64,000 nt of DNA from NCBI GenBank assembly GCA_015680685.1, contig MNCI01014250.1, forward strand, positions 36,922 to 100,921, in the 5' to 3' direction. Source of the stretch: Gnetum montanum (lineage: Eukaryota; Streptophyta; Gnetopsida; Gnetales; Gnetaceae). Shown here piece after piece: positions 1 to 12,455 of the stretch. Position numbers and translations under genes: made by a program. Positions within the stretch are counted from its first letter, which is position 1, and the number at the start of each line of letters is the position of its first letter. The notes beneath the pieces were generated by a model. The model did no database searches, was not told the origin of the DNA, and worked only from the letters and a program-made list of their open reading frames with translations.

Positions 1-770
1 GCCGCGATATCGCGTACACGATATCACAACCCACCGCCAAGTCTATAAATAAGAGGCAGCTTTCCCTTGTTTAGAAATCTAGATCTAGACCCTTAGCCAA
101 ACTATAGCAGTTTTACCATTCTAGAGTTAGAATAATTTCCATGTGCCCGCAGTAGGAGTCTCAAAGTGAATGGATCTTTATTCAAGAAAATTGTACCTGA
201 GCACACATTTGTGTATGGCAATAAATACAAACTTTCTGATAAACCTTTTAGCATGTGGACTAAGCTAAATAGGATTTAATTACTATTAAATATTTAAATG
301 CTTTCTTAGATAAGTAATCTCTCTCAACCCTTGACTCTCCTAGTTAAGTGCATTCAGTACGACTGCTTTAAGCACGTGTGTAACGCTTGGTAACCCAGTA
401 ACGAGTAGCGTTTGGTAATCCCAGTAGCGTTGCATTGGTTCACAATGTGTACGGCAAGTGGAATGGATACTGATGCTAGGACAATTAGAACTTAGTTAGT
501 GAATAGTTAATAGAAGTTAGTCACTTAGTCTCTTCACCCTTCCCTCTTAGCATAAGGCATTAAAAATATAAAAGACATAAAAATCATATACCTCAAACTT
601 ACTTAACCATACAACCGACACAATACAAGTAAGTTTAGGAAGACAACAATTGATTAACCTTAAGTGTTCCATTAGGGTGCATAAGCACTTAGTCCTTGGA
701 CTTCGACCAGATTGCACGTGAAACACTCATATTCATATGGTTGAGTGTAGGAGTACCTCGCCACTCATCA
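1..770 (+). repeat. Family-1 LTR, 3' portion (plus sense), cut by window start
   Basis: The TATA box TATAAATA is at 44-51 and the unit ends in CACTCATCA at 762-770, which is how every plus-sense family-1 LTR here ends. GATATC-containing palindromes precede the TATA box. The sequence that follows (from 771) is gag in the opposite orientation, homologous to the gag at 5921 and 18870, so this LTR was inserted into an older minus-strand element. Its 5' end lies outside the window, so solo LTR versus 3' LTR cannot be decided. Confidence 0.8.
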
Positions 771-2391
771 GTAGATTTTTCTTCTAAATTACCTGTTCCA
801 AGGTCTCTTCTTATTGTGTGTCATAAGCTCTTACATCCTTTTTTCTGATATATGAGTCTTTATTATATTCTTTCACTTATTCTCTTTTTCTTAGCTCACC
901 TTCCTTATTTTTCACTTGGTTAATCAATCTCTATATCCAATGGGAAAATATTTCAGACAATTAGCCTTGGGAAAAAACCTTAAGGGTCTCTCTAGTCTTG
1001 TTCTCAAGCTCATCAACAATGTGCCTTAGTTGTTCTTGCTAGGAAAATCCATGGCCTAGGCACCTATGCAATAGTGAATATTACCTACCTATTACAACAT
1101 CAATGGATTCATATATCCCTTACTTTCATCCTTGGATCTATTTTGTTAGATCGGACACCTAGGAATAAGTTTGATATTTGTCATTGAAGAGCTCTAGCAT
1201 GGTACTCCATCTTCTGATTGATTCTAGTTCAAGTGAATAGTACCGTCTCTTAGCTTCTTCCACAAGTGTCCATGGGAACAATTTATGCTTTAGATAATCA
1301 CTTTCAATATTTTGTAGGATGTAGGCATTGTGGAATGCTTGAAGGTGGTGTTGAGAATCAACATTATAACCACCCTCAAATCTAGGCATTTTATTCATGT
1401 CAATCCATTTGATATGGCTATCCCTTACATGCCTGGTTGGGATATAAATAGCTTCCTTGATGTTGATCATACTTTGAGTAGCCAATAGGGGTTTATCATC
1501 ATAATCGAGTTCATGAGCTCTATTGTAGTGGTATCCCCTTCGATGCTCATGCCTTTCTCTATCATCTCTCCTATCCCTGCATCTTCTTTGTTCATAGTCT
1601 TCATTTTCTTCATCCAAGTGCCTCGAACAATGGTCATGATGATCCTAAGTCCTTCTTCCCTCCCTACCATGGTCTTAGTACCTTTGTCTCCTCCTATTAG
1701 AGTCCATCGACAATCATGAGGATGAAGATGAGGTAGTGGGAGGATGGTGCTAGCTTGTCCTCCTTTCATGACTTTGTTATTATTCTTTATGGGTTCCAAC
1801 AGAAACTCTTGGCCTTGATTCTTGCTTATACTTTGAGTTTGTTGCCTCCCTTCTAGGTGTGTTTGCTAAAGTGAAATGCAATTAAACTTTGACAGGTTCC
1901 TCCAATCGGATGAGAGGTATTTATGAATGGACTTCATGATTCTGGTGAAGTTGTTCAATGATGAATGCATCATCATCAAGGTCTTCTAGGATAACAAGAG
2001 AGCTAAATTTATTTTTCTTATTATGGACATGTTTAATCTCCATGGAAACATCTCTTTTTTCTATCTTCTCAGTGGGCTAATTGAACCTTATCATGTGTTT
2101 GGTCACATGATATCCATCAAGTGCATTACATAGATTCATGCTCCTTAGAGCTGTCTAAAGCATGATGGGTGTTGAGCACTTTAGAGGTAGAACAATGTTA
2201 CCTTGAATATCTTTCCACCTTAGTTTCCCATCTTGGTGAAAGGTGAAAGTAAAATTAGGATAATAAGAATCATGATGATCATATGAAATCATTGCTTGCA
2301 TTGGCATACTCCATTCTTCTTTGTCACTGATTTTATGATTACCTCTTTTTGATTCTTTCGTAGGTGGTGATTTGTTTTTGATTGAAACCAT
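771..2391 (-). pseudogene. Ty3/gypsy gag remnant (family 1)
   Basis: Read on the minus strand, a start at 2391 gives MVSIKNKSPPTKES, followed by a basic, Arg/Asp/Glu-rich stretch (about 1550-1617) and a retrotransposon capsid-like segment (about 1159-1480) with GGYNVDSQHHLQAFHNA and WTLVEEAKRRYYSLELESI. The same segment recurs in the gag copies at 11943-12173 and 19300-19620. Gag forms the particle that packages element RNA. The frame changes several times and contains stops, so it is dead. It lies just downstream of a PBS and a minus-sense LTR (2540-3388), as expected for gag. Plant Ty3/gypsy is likely; the exact lineage is not resolved because no RT is attached. Confidence 0.75.
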
Positions 2392-2518
2392 GTTGTGATT
2401 TTCAAGAATTTAGTTAAGTGTGCTTAAGTATTTAGAGTTATTAAAAGATTATATATTTCAACTTTGGATTTTTGATACAACGAACTTCATAAAATCAATT
2501 ACTTAGGATACATTAACA

Positions 2519-2539
2519 TGTCCTCGACGATAGTGCTAA
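2519..2539 (-). other. Primer binding site of the minus-strand element
   Basis: Immediately inside the LTR at 2540 the minus strand reads TTAGCACTATCGTCGAGGAC, a decayed form of the better-preserved site TTGGCACCGTTGCTAGGGAC at 12734-12755. It resembles the TGGCGCCGTTGCCGGGGA-type PBS common in plant Ty3/gypsy elements. Its position fixes 2540-3388 as the 5' LTR. Confidence 0.65.
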
Positions 2540-3388
2540 TGAAGAGCGGTGGAGAAATCCAACACCCAACCATATAAGTCACAAGTATTCATGTGTGACC
2601 TGATCATAATTTGTGGATGAGACAATGTTAATATACTAGCAATTGATTTAAGTTCGAGACCATTGTCTTTCCACGTGGAGCTTGTTAAGTCTATGTGTAT
2701 GGTTTAGCTCACCATGAGGTATATGATATCTGATGTTGTTTGACAATTATTACTCCTAGAAAACATGATTAAATTAAAATAATTCTAAGCCTAAGTAATA
2801 GCAAGTAAGAAAATCTATTTTATCTTAAGAAATAGGTATTCATTCCTAGTCCTTCAGTCACGTCTTGGACTTATGTGGTTGCCATTGGATTACCAAGTGG
2901 AGTTATCACTGAGCAAATCAAATAACACCACTAGATAACCACACATAATGTTTGAAACTAGTCGTACCCATGCTAATGTACCATGTGCACACATAAAGTT
3001 AGTACTTTGAAAAGGTGAAGTGTTAACTAAGAAAATAAGGAAAATTATTCTAAGTAAACTAAGTAATGTTGCAACGATGCAAAATAGCTTAATCTTTATT
3101 GCTGTTCACAAATTTTGTTCAAGTACAGTTTGTTCAAATGAAGACTCTGTTCATTGCCTAAGACCACATTACGAGCATACACTTCTATCGCTAAGTTACA
3201 AAAAAAAATTGACAAAGTATAGTTACTATAAAATGAAAAGTTATGCGGATTGTGCACTCAATTGTTGTATTTATAGGGCTGCACACATTCCGAGATATCA
3301 TGTCAACGATGACATAACATGTGCTACAGTATCGTAATTATGGCATCATTGTTGTGATATCATTACTGATGACAAATATGACTTATCA
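2540..3388 (-). repeat. 5' LTR of a family-1 element (minus sense)
   Basis: The unit begins TGAAGAGCGG (TGATGAGTGG in its relatives) and ends ACTTATCA. In the minus sense the TATA box TATAAATA is at 3268-3275. It is about 849 bp and homologous along its length to the LTRs at 6710, 12756 and 20671. The five bases after it are ATAGT, so an intact target duplication would need ATAGT beyond the 3' LTR outside this window. Confidence 0.8.
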
Positions 3389-4689
3389 ATAGTTTATATA
3401 TTAAAAAATGTTTACAAATTACTGATAGCAGATTTGAAGAACATTATGAAGAAATTTGAAAAGTTCAAGCATTTCATAAAATTATTACGAATCCCTTTTT
3501 AGAAAAAGGTTTGAAACCTAAGAATACTCTTAAACTCCCAAAAACGTAATCATATATAATTCATCCATTGTCAAATTCAAAAATAAACGATCAATTAGAG
3601 ATGGTAAAGATACATACAACTCGTTACATGTTACATGTAACGAGTTCATATACTAGGATTACATTAAATTAGAACTTTATAACTTAGCATTACTTATTAG
3701 AAACAAACCAATAACTTGGAACTACTAAATCAAGAGTCTTACAATTAGGCTTATAGATCATTATTAAAAAGGCAAGTATTGAAATTTGTCCTTCTTTCTT
3801 AAAAGGTATAGTTTGGATTTTCCATTTTAAGGAAATTGGAAGATAGACCCTAAATTATTGTCACTAGTTAGTAGAGTCTTGTGATGGCTAGTGTGTTTTC
3901 TTTAGATTAAGTTGTTACAATGTTCTAAGCAAAAACCAAAATTCGAGGTCTCAACTCATTTTCTTTCTAAGGGAAGATTTTAGCTCTATCCTTCAACCAT
4001 GTAGAGAAGATTTTATTACTCACATTCTAATGCAAAATTAAAAGTGTAGCGGTACCTAAAAATGATAATCAAATTTGAAAGCATGCAAAAGAAATGAATA
4101 CATTATTTCATTCTTTCAAGCATAAAAGTACAAGAAAATAAAATTTGAACAAGATAATTGAAGATCCTTGTATATCAAGATCATAATAAAAAAGAAGTAG
4201 AAAGAACCTATCTTTATCTAATCTATGATGGGCTAACTATTAGGGTAGATCGATGAGTAAAATAAAAAAATGATTAAGAAAATCCCAAAAAATGATACAA
4301 AGCTCCAATGAAGTAAAAAGAAAACATAAAAATAAAGTGAAATTGAACATGCTATTCATACAAAAATTTGGCATAGATTAAATTTAGGAGTGGATCAAGG
4401 ATTAGATCAAAATTGAAAAATTAGTAAAGCTATCCTATTATATAAAAAAGAAAGATAAAAATAATTTGAATAATCATTCAATAATATTTTTCACTATGTT
4501 GTTGGGCACTATACCTAAAAAAAATCAATTATTAGGCTCAAGTTAACCAAATTAGGGCAAGGTATCAAGCAAGTTTTAGATAAAATCACTCCACTATTGA
4601 TCACTTAGTCTCTCTTAGACACTGCATAGAGTGTGCAAAAATACCTAATCAAAAAGTCTTTATTTATTTTATTGATTTTTTATAAGTAT
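3389..4689. other. AT-rich spacer, no gene seen
   Basis: No credible coding region or RNA gene is visible. The one recognisable thing is a short interspersed repeat near 3640-3765, listed separately. Confidence 0.6.
3640..3765 (+). repeat. Short interspersed repeat shared with about 39770-39885
   Basis: The phrases 'ataacttggaactactaa', 'atcaagagtcttac' and 'aattaggct' recur in slightly altered form near 39825-39870 ('ataacttggagctaccca', 'atcaagagttttac', 'actaggct'). The two copies are about 36 kb apart in unrelated surroundings. No terminal inverted repeats or target duplications are obvious, so the class is unknown. Confidence 0.5.
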
Positions 4690-5105
4690 ATGATTTTGTG
4701 ATTTATACAAAACTTTGGTTGTACTTGCATCAAATTGGCCTCCCTTCATATTTAATTGTAGTAACTCAAAGATTGTATGAGGAAGTGATTATTGAAATTA
4801 TATATAGTTTTTTACAAAAAATTTTCATTTCCAAAGAAAAATTGGAGTTAAGCAAGATTTCCTACTTTCTCCAACTCTTTTTGGTATCTTTATTATAAAA
4901 TGCGAGAATGGTTATACAACAAGTGAGATAGTCATGTTATCAAAATTGGATCCTAAGTAGTGAATCTTCTTTTATACACAGATGATGCTACCTTAATCTC
5001 CACTACATTAGGAGGGATACAAAATATGTTGCAACTTTTAAAAAATTATTATCGTTCAAGTGAATGTGCATAAAACCAAATTGATAATCTGGGGTAAAAG
5101 AAATA
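4690..5105 (+). pseudogene. Non-LTR (LINE) reverse transcriptase fragment
   Basis: In shifting plus-strand frames the fragment shows, in order, a hydrophobic HQIGLPSYLIVV...RLYEE segment, a degraded 'LSPTLFGI' motif near 4860-4890, a catalytic-region relic read as YTDDATLISTTLGGIQ near 4973-5020, and VNVHKTKLIIWG near 5060-5095. This order (palm, catalytic DD, then N-x-x-KT-K) is typical of plant LINE reverse transcriptases, which copy element RNA at the target site. Stops and frameshifts are frequent, and there is no endonuclease or poly(A) end. The fragment is truncated by the LTR beginning at 5120. The LINE assignment is firm; an RTE-like clade is a guess. Confidence 0.7.
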
Positions 5106-5119
5106 CTAATTATAACTAA

Positions 5120-5920
5120 TGAGAAACGAGATATCCCTATCCCCAACCATATGAATCAGTAAGGCATTCACACGCAATTTGATCAAATTCCATGGATTCC
5201 TAGTGTTCCCATACATAAGATTTAATCCAAAAGGTGAATCTAATCATGGAATGATCCTTGTATTCCCAACTACACTTGTGAGGCTTAGTTGCATGGTCAA
5301 GTGTAATTGAGGTACATGATTTTTATTATTTTATATCTTGTTCACCTAAGGTTGGTCATAGCTTGAGAATAAATTGATTAACTAATTCAACTAATTTAAT
5401 TGCTAATTACTAACTAACTATCCTAACATAAGCATCCAGTCCCACTTTTCATACACATCCTGAACATGTACAACACTACTAGGCTACCAAGCATTAAGCG
5501 ATACTAAGATTACCAAGTGTTATACATATGCTCGAAGTGGTCGTATTTATGTATGCTAGTCTATTTAGCTTAATTAATTAATTACTTAAATTATTAATCA
5601 TCTTAGCTTAATTAATCACTTAATTAATGAAAACAATAAATGCACAAATAAATTATTAAGCTAGTCCAAGTGCTATAAGGTTTATAAAAAAAGCTTGTCT
5701 TTATTATCGCACATACTATGGTGCTTAAGTACAACAGTGCTCCAATAAAGATCCATATACTCCTTGAGTCCTACTGCAAGCACTTAGAAAATTATTCTAT
5801 CTCTCATAGAAATAAATTACAAGAGTTTAACTAGCAACTAAAATTCTAACTTCCCATTAACATGGTCGAGGTGTTGTATTTATAGACCAACTAGGATGCC
5901 ATGTCGACGAGTATACATCA
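5120..5920 (-). repeat. Family-1 LTR (minus sense), probably a 3' LTR
   Basis: It runs from TGAGAAACGAG to GTATACATCA with a minus-sense TATA box (TATAAATA reversed) near 5877-5884. Minus-strand gag follows at higher coordinates and LINE sequence lies at lower ones, so it is placed where the 3' LTR of the gag at 5921 would be. The pol region and PPT are missing, and the flanks (ACTAA / TTGAC) do not match, so a deletion is likely. Confidence 0.65.
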
Positions 5921-6709
5921 TTGACTTTCTCTACCTTAGCTGCTATGTCATTAACTGACTTTTAAGTAGGTAGAGTCTTTTTCTAGATAACATCTTCCAA
6001 GGTTTCATCCTCTTGCTTATCACACGTCCCCACATCTCTCTTTCTAATTGATGGATCTTTGTTATATTCCTTAGCTAACTCTCTCTTCTTGAGTTCTCCT
6101 TCCTCTTTTGCTACTTAATCAATCAATCTCTAGATGTGATGGATCATCACTTCCGATAATCTACCTTGGGCATAAATCTCAAGAGTCTACCTCATTTTAC
6201 TCTGCAGCCCATCTACAATATGCCTAACTTGTTTCCTTGGTGAAAATCCATGGCATGGGCTTCTATGCAGCAATGAATAGTATCTTCCCATTGCCACATC
6301 AAGGGTTTTATGAGTCCCTTGTTTTCACCCCTGGATCTATTTTCTTAAGTTAGACACTCGCGAATAAGTTTGATATTTATTATTGAAGAGTTCGAGGATG
6401 GTACTCCAGTGTCTTATTAATTTAGGTTCTAATGACCTATACTAGCTCTCTGCCTCCTTCACAAGTATTTCAAGAAACAACTTTAACTTTTTCCAATCAC
6501 TTTTGATGTTTTGTAGGGCACAAGCATTGTGGAAACCTTGAAGGTGATGTTGTGGATCGACATTGTAACCACCTTCAAATCTTAGCATGTTCATGTTAAG
6601 TCATTTGATTCAACTATTCCTCATGTGCTTGGTTGGGATGTGAATAAGTTCCTGGATGTTAATCATACTTTGAGTTATCATTAGGAGGTCATCATCATGA
6701 TTGGGTTTG
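5921..6709 (-). pseudogene. Gag remnant of an older element, interrupted by a nested insertion
   Basis: The minus strand carries family-1 gag sequence matching 18870-19650 nearly base for base in places, including the capsid-like segment with the Q-H-H-L-Q-G-F-H core near 6530-6570. It breaks off at ...GGGTTTG (6709), exactly where the family-1 element 6710-13641 begins, and resumes at 13642 (ATTTGTATACTCTG). The uninterrupted relative at about 19650 reads GGGTTCGTATACTCTG, so the two parts are halves of one gag. Many stops are present. Confidence 0.75.
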
Positions 6710-7671
6710 TGATGAGTGGTGAGGTACCCCTACACTCAACCATACAAATACAAGCGTTTCACGCATGATCCGATCAAACTCCACAGATGGGCTAGTTGTG
6801 GTATCTAGATAGTTACTCGTTGATCGTAGTCCACTGTCTTACCACTTGGACTAGTATATGCTTTGTCACGTATGGTTTAGTCCAGAGTGAGGTGTATGAT
6901 GTGGTTTCTAACCTAGTGCTACTCCTAGAGGCAATGGAAAATAACTTTAATTAATCTAGAAGGAAAAGGGAGAGAGAATCTAAGATAGCCTAAGTGCAAT
7001 GAGCATCCATTCCTTAATCATCTGTACACATCTTGGACCTCATGCACGACTACCATTGGGATTACCAAGTGGATGGCCTAGGTATGCTGCTGGGATACCA
7101 AGTAGTCACAATTGAATGCTCATGATTAAATCATACTCATTCCGCATTTAAGGAGTTTAGAATGAAGAGATATTAACTACGAAAGCAATAAATAACAATA
7201 AAAATTAAATAATTAAACTAAGTGAATGCTACAATGATGAAGTAATCTTGATCTTTATTTTCGGTCATGTGCGTGTCCAAGTACGTCACACTCAAATAAA
7301 GGTTCCGTACAATTACAATCATCACACTGCAGGCATGCACAAGGAGAGAGGGTTGAGAGGAAAAGAATGATAAAAGACTCTACTCTAACACTAAACTAAC
7401 TCTAAGAAACTTACTGAAAAACTGACTCTTTTCCCATGCGCCCCATTGTGTATTTATAGGCTCATACGGGAACTACGATATTGCGTACGTGATATCGCTT
7501 GTCATGCCATGATATCATGTACGCGATATCAGGGGACCAATAACGGGGGTTCGATATTAGGACTCATTAAATATCAAGGGTCTGATAACAGGGGTCTAAT
7601 ATCAGCCACTGGTTAACAAGGGTCCGATATCAAGGGTTCGATATAAGCACCTGACAAACCATGATTCATCA
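6710..7671 (-). repeat. 3' LTR of the nested family-1 element
   Basis: It starts TGATGAGTGG and ends ATTCATCA (962 bp). The U3 end (about 7470-7671) is packed with iterated GATATC/GATAT words. The minus-sense TATA box lies near 7450-7457. The PPT adjoins it on the inner side, which identifies it as the 3' LTR. Confidence 0.85.
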
Positions 7672-7680
7672 TACCCCCAT
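7672..7680 (-). other. Polypurine tract
   Basis: The minus strand reads ATGGGGGTA directly before the 3' LTR. This is the usual position and composition of the primer for plus-strand DNA synthesis. Confidence 0.7.
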
Positions 7681-9690
7681 GACTGAATAATAACTCGTCC
7701 TCGAGTTAAACAAAATGAGAAAAGTACAATTGATTACACAGTGGATAGGTATGGGATTATTGACTAACTAGGAATTATTCATGCCGTAGTATGGGATTGG
7801 ACAAAATAAAATTGGGACACAGACACAGAATTACAAAACTTCATTAGAAGTCAAGGGTGCCTTTCCTTTGTCCTGTGCGCCAGGCTTTTGAGATTGATAC
7901 CATTGAAAAAGCACCTGATGTTTCTCCTCTTCTATCCAAGGATTATGAGCTATCCATGTTGATGTTCCAATGTTTGATGGAGTCGGCACTTCACATAGAC
8001 ATGGCAGCTATGAGAACACTTGATTGGTTTTGACATGTTACGTCGCAAATAGCCATTGTTCCTCTTCATAGGCTTGGGCCCTAACCTCTCCATCTTTTGC
8101 TTGGCCAAATTATGTAGTAACAAGAGGTCCCTACTGGATGCTGAAGAATTATGCCTCCTACTCTACATGCTCTACATGAGGTCCTTGGCCTTTGCCTTCC
8201 CCTGGGCATTCAATTGCATCTTCAGAAGGCCCTCCTTGTTGTCCTCTTTTAGGGGCTATCTATAATCACACAAAGATCAATTGTTAGTAAGGTTATTGAA
8301 AGAAGTTCAATTATTTCATACCTTACTCATTACCTTAATAAATGTTGAATTCTTTTCTTAGTGTGATTTTAGAGTTAGAAATTTTTCAAGGAAGTTGCCC
8401 TAAAAATTTAATATCAGACCTAATTTGTTTAGGTAACACATAAAAGAACATGTAATGGTTTTGAGAAATGTTTGATAAAATTATGACAAGGGAAAGAATA
8501 GATTTGGCAATGAAGTACTTGGAGGGTATAAAATGATGTGGTGGTGTGTAACAAATACAAATTACAAAAGTCATGCAAGTGGATCCTCCCCAAAGCAAGT
8601 TCCAACCTATAATGCCATTACGTAACCACACCTTAAAATGTATGTAGGTACTAGAAGGGTTAAATGTAATCCAAATTAGTTCCACAAAACACACACATAT
8701 AGATACCACCATGATGAGATATGAATTCAATGCTACACAAGACATGAGTCACAAATACATGAACAACAAGATAGGATGAATCGTAGAAGGGATTGTAGAG
8801 ATTGGGACATGAGGTAACTAACCTAGGGCACAATGAATCTTGAGTGTAGACGTGATTAATGTGTCATTAGCCCATCACTCCAAAATCAAGATCAAGTCCA
8901 TTCCGTCAATCCATGACATTGCATTATTTCATCCAATGATGAACAACCATAAGAGCATCATGACAGCAAGGCATATGATCACTTGGCATTTTGTGCAAGG
9001 GAGAAGTGATTTGGAATTTCTTTGTGGCATAATTTTTGCTTGGCCGCTTTGGCACATTCTTTTTTTTTTCTTTTTTTTGAAGAATGGTTAATCCAGAGAA
9101 GCTGCCCACCTTCAGGCATGAGTGCATGTCTTTCCAATGGGACCCCCTAGAATAGCATTGAGTTTCCTTGATTGAGTGCCTTTTGATTACTCTTACTCCC
9201 ATTTTTCATTAGATCTACAAGAATCTTAGTACAACTGAGCTGCATGATAACTCCTATAGATGTCACCAAAGAGAATCCACAAGTCCCCTTGATGTCACAC
9301 CCTGGCCATTTCCACTTAGTCCATCCTCCTTCGCTCTGGGTATGATAACACAAGGCTACTTTAAGTTTTAATCATTAGGAATATCATTGTACCTAGGGTA
9401 GAACCTCTTATTAATGAAATGGGTAGGTGGATATTGTGGGCTCGCTATCCAAATAATTAGTTACCCAAGACTTGATAGCATAGAACAACACCTCAACTAA
9501 TGAGTCACATGAGTGTTTTATTCGTAGATGAGATTACTCATAAAAAGACAAAAAGGCAAAATAATAAATTGAAAGATGAAAAAATGGAAAAAAAATTGTA
9601 AAATTAAAGAAAAGGAAAACATTTATTAATTCTACTATTGTTAGAATGGGGGATACCCCACATAACTAAATGGTTGAGCATAGCTAGAAT
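7681..9690. other. Internal non-coding region of the nested element
   Basis: No conserved protein motif was found on either strand. About 8360-9680 is homologous to 13823-15900: both share 'gtcctccccaaagcaag'-like and 'caccttcaggcatg' phrases and the 'agaacctcttattaatg' stretch. The region is therefore a family-wide internal or 3' non-coding module rather than unique DNA. An A/G-rich low-complexity stretch lies at 9540-9625. Confidence 0.55.
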
Positions 9691-9810
9691 TAATAAATGG
9701 AAGGTTAGGATCCTTGCATGTTAGAAATATTGGGACCTAGTCATACTTACCCGATTGGGGTTCACACACTTGATTAGAGTTGACATAATGGGGCAAGTTA
9801 TAAGATGTGG

Positions 9811-10473
9811 TTAATTTATAAGGATTTGACCCACTATGGTACTTGTGATCGTAAGATGGTATGCAAGGAGCAACATGTCTCCCCATGTGGCTATATTCAT
9901 TGGGTCGCATGGTTGTTGGAGTATTGAGTGATGACCCTGATAAGGTAACATGAGGCGTTGGGTTTGAAGAGGAAGATGCACCACAATGTTAGACTTGTGC
10001 TGAGCTGGCAGATGCAGTGGTTTTTGAGCTGTGGTGTCCCTTTCTAGGATCACGTCTAAAGAAGGGATGCTTATGATGTTGTGGAGGATTCCCATTGCTT
10101 TTGATAGTAGAAGCACAAGTAATGTTCGTGGGTTGATGGTGTGGTGCAAATCCTTTAGGTATAATTGGTGGCGATGTAGAAAGAGGTGAAGGATGAGAAC
10201 ATTGTTGTTGAGGAAAAGTGTAAGGTACATGAGGTGGCAACCCTGTCGAAGAGGATATGGGTTGATAGTATTGAGAAGAATAATAATGTGGTGAGACAGA
10301 TGATGTTGACCTAGTTGGGGAAATAGGATGCTAAACCTCATAAGTACTTGGGCTCGGATGATATGAAGGGTGTGACTAGTTTGAGGGTGGCCTCCCCCAT
10401 GATTGGGATTTTTGCCACTATGATCGAATACAGTATTTCTGCATGAACTCTAGATGTAACATTCTTCCCCAAT
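9811..10473 (-). pseudogene. Proline/glutamine/histidine-rich gag C-terminal region
   Basis: The minus strand is open for long stretches in more than one frame. The Pro/Gln/Ser/His-rich frame at 9989-10240 begins MPPHVPYTFPQQQ and contains KSNGNPPQHHKHPFFRRDPR. A similar proline/tyrosine-rich region lies at 17887-18153 in another copy, upstream of that copy's protease. It is probably the disordered C-terminal part of gag. No CCHC knuckle is visible. It is continuous with the gag at 11165-12455 once the solo LTR at 10474-11159 is removed. Confidence 0.55.
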
Positions 10474-11159
10474 TGATGAAGCGCTTTAAGTCGATGTGTC
10501 GACGGGGCCGCGTATACGCGGCCGCGTCGATGGGGCCCCGTTTACGCAGCTGCCTATCCCGGCCTATAAATAAGAGGCGTTGGGTTTAGTTTCTCATTTA
10601 GGAATCTTTTTGTCATTTGTAGCTAGACTCTTTTAGTTTGTTTTCGTAGGAGTTAGATTATTTTCCCAAGTGCATGCCTACAGTGTAATTCTTGTAATTG
10701 TACGGAACCTTTATTCAAGTGTGACGTACTTGGACACGCATATGATCGACAATAAAGATCGAGATTACTTCATCATTACAGCATTCACTTAGTTTAATTA
10801 TTTAATTGTTATTATTATTTATTATTTTCTTAGTTAATATTTCTTTATCATCATTTACTNATGGATGCTCATCACACTTAGGTTAGCTTACACTTCATTT
10901 CCTATTACTCATTAGTTTAATTAATATTATTCTCCATTGTCTCTAGAAGTAGCATTAGTTTAGGATCACATCATACGCCTCACTCTAGACTAAACCATAC
11001 GTGACAAAGCAAATACTAGTCTAGGTGGAAAGACAGTGAACTGTGATCAACGTGTAACGATCTAGATACCACAACTAGCCTATCTACGAAGTTTGACCGG
11101 ATCGTGCGTGAACGCTCGTATTCGTATGGTTGAGTGTAGGGGTACCTAGCTGCTCATCA
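10474..11159 (+). mobile_element. Solo LTR (family 1, GC-palindrome variant)
   Basis: It runs from TGATGAAGCG to TGCTCATCA and is flanked by perfect 5-bp duplications CCAAT (10469-10473 and 11160-11164), which proves insertion followed by LTR-LTR recombination. The TATA box (TATAAATA) is near 10564. The U3 is unlike other copies: instead of GATATC words it has a GC-rich block with the perfect 18-bp palindrome GGCCGCGTATACGCGGCC at 10506-10523. It contains one N at 10860. Confidence 0.9.
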
Positions 11160-11164
11160 CCAAT

Positions 11165-12455
11165 GCTCATGTAGATGTAACAAGATTGGGCATTGGCCCT
11201 TGGGGTGATCGTACAGGAAAATGTTACATTAATACATTTGATTGGCAGTTAAGTTCTTATTCTCTTCAACCCTTCTTTCCAATCGTCTAAAGGTGTTTTG
11301 TCTTGTTTTTTGGGTTGTCATAATTTTACCTCTAATAGCGTTGGCATATTCTCCACATTTTTCATATATCCATTCCATCATCCTATTGATCTTTGCCTCA
11401 ACTTCGTCCAATGATTGTAGTACTGGCAAAGATGGTTCCACCTCCTTGTGATGAGTTGATTTCTCCTCTTCATGATTATGAACCTTTGCTAATTCAAGAT
11501 TTTGGTCCCGTTGAGAGCTTTCAACATTCTCCCATTTAGCCATTTCTCCTTCTTCTTTTGCTACCTGCTTGATAAGTTCTTGGACTTGGTGGTTTCATAG
11601 CTCATATAGTTGACCTCGGGCATACATCCCTAAGGTTTCCCTTGTTTCATTATGGAGCCCATGTATGATATGGTATATTAGCCTTTCCTCGAAGAACCCA
11701 TGGCTTGGGTAGTTATTTAACAATGCATAATATCTATCTAAGGCCATGTCCAAGGGTTCATGTTGTGCTTATTTCCACTCTTGGATTTGTTTCCTCAAGG
11801 TTTACACTCTCGCATAGGTTTGATATCTTTCATTAAATAGTTCTACCATTGTCGGCCAACATCGAATTAATTTTGGTTTTAACAAACTATACCATACTTT
11901 TGCTTGGCTAACGAGTGTCGTAGGAAAGAGCTTAAGTTTTTTTCATCCATTATCAATGTTATTCCATACACCGGCATCATGGAAGGCTTGTAGATGATGT
12001 TGCAGATCTAAATTGTAGCCTCCTGAAAACTTAGGAAAGTTGTTTAAGTCAAGCCTGGGTAGACGGCTTTCTTTGCGATGCCTGCAGGATATTCGAACGA
12101 CCTCTTCTATAGGCATTAAGCTCTTAGTGGCCAACAAGGGTTCATCATCACTAAGTAGGTTTTGAGTTTGCAAGTTGAGACGATGTTGTCTTTATTCATG
12201 TTGACGTTCTTGATTTTCTTTGTGAGCTCAATTTTTAGTTCTACATCAACCCCTTGAAAGATAGTCATCCGTGTCACGATCTAATGTTGGAGTAGAAGAA
12301 GAGAGGGAACTGTAAAAATTGTTATGACTTTTGTGAGTCTTCCAGTCATCCCTAAATAAGTTCTTGTTAGTTATTGAGAAGGTCCTAGGCCTTTTAGGCC
12401 TCCTCATTCTATGGGATGTCTTATCCTTACTAAAGGTGTCAGAGTTGGATGACAA
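11165..12455 (-). pseudogene. Gag of the nested family-1 element
   Basis: The start at 12455 gives MSSNSDTFSKDKTSHRMRRP, a basic N terminus. Then follow DDEPLLATKSLMPIEEVVRI and NNFPKFSGGYNLDLQHHLQAF (11943-12173) and a Glu/Lys-rich segment (11229-11543) with coiled-coil character. The order and motifs match the gag copies at 771-2391 and 18601-20535. Stops split it into at least three open pieces. It lies between the PBS and the solo LTR that interrupts it. Confidence 0.7.

Noticed and set aside
9989-10341. A host proline-rich protein gene
   Set aside because: Position inside a delimited LTR element and similarity in composition to the gag C-terminal region at 17887 favour an element-encoded gag tail.
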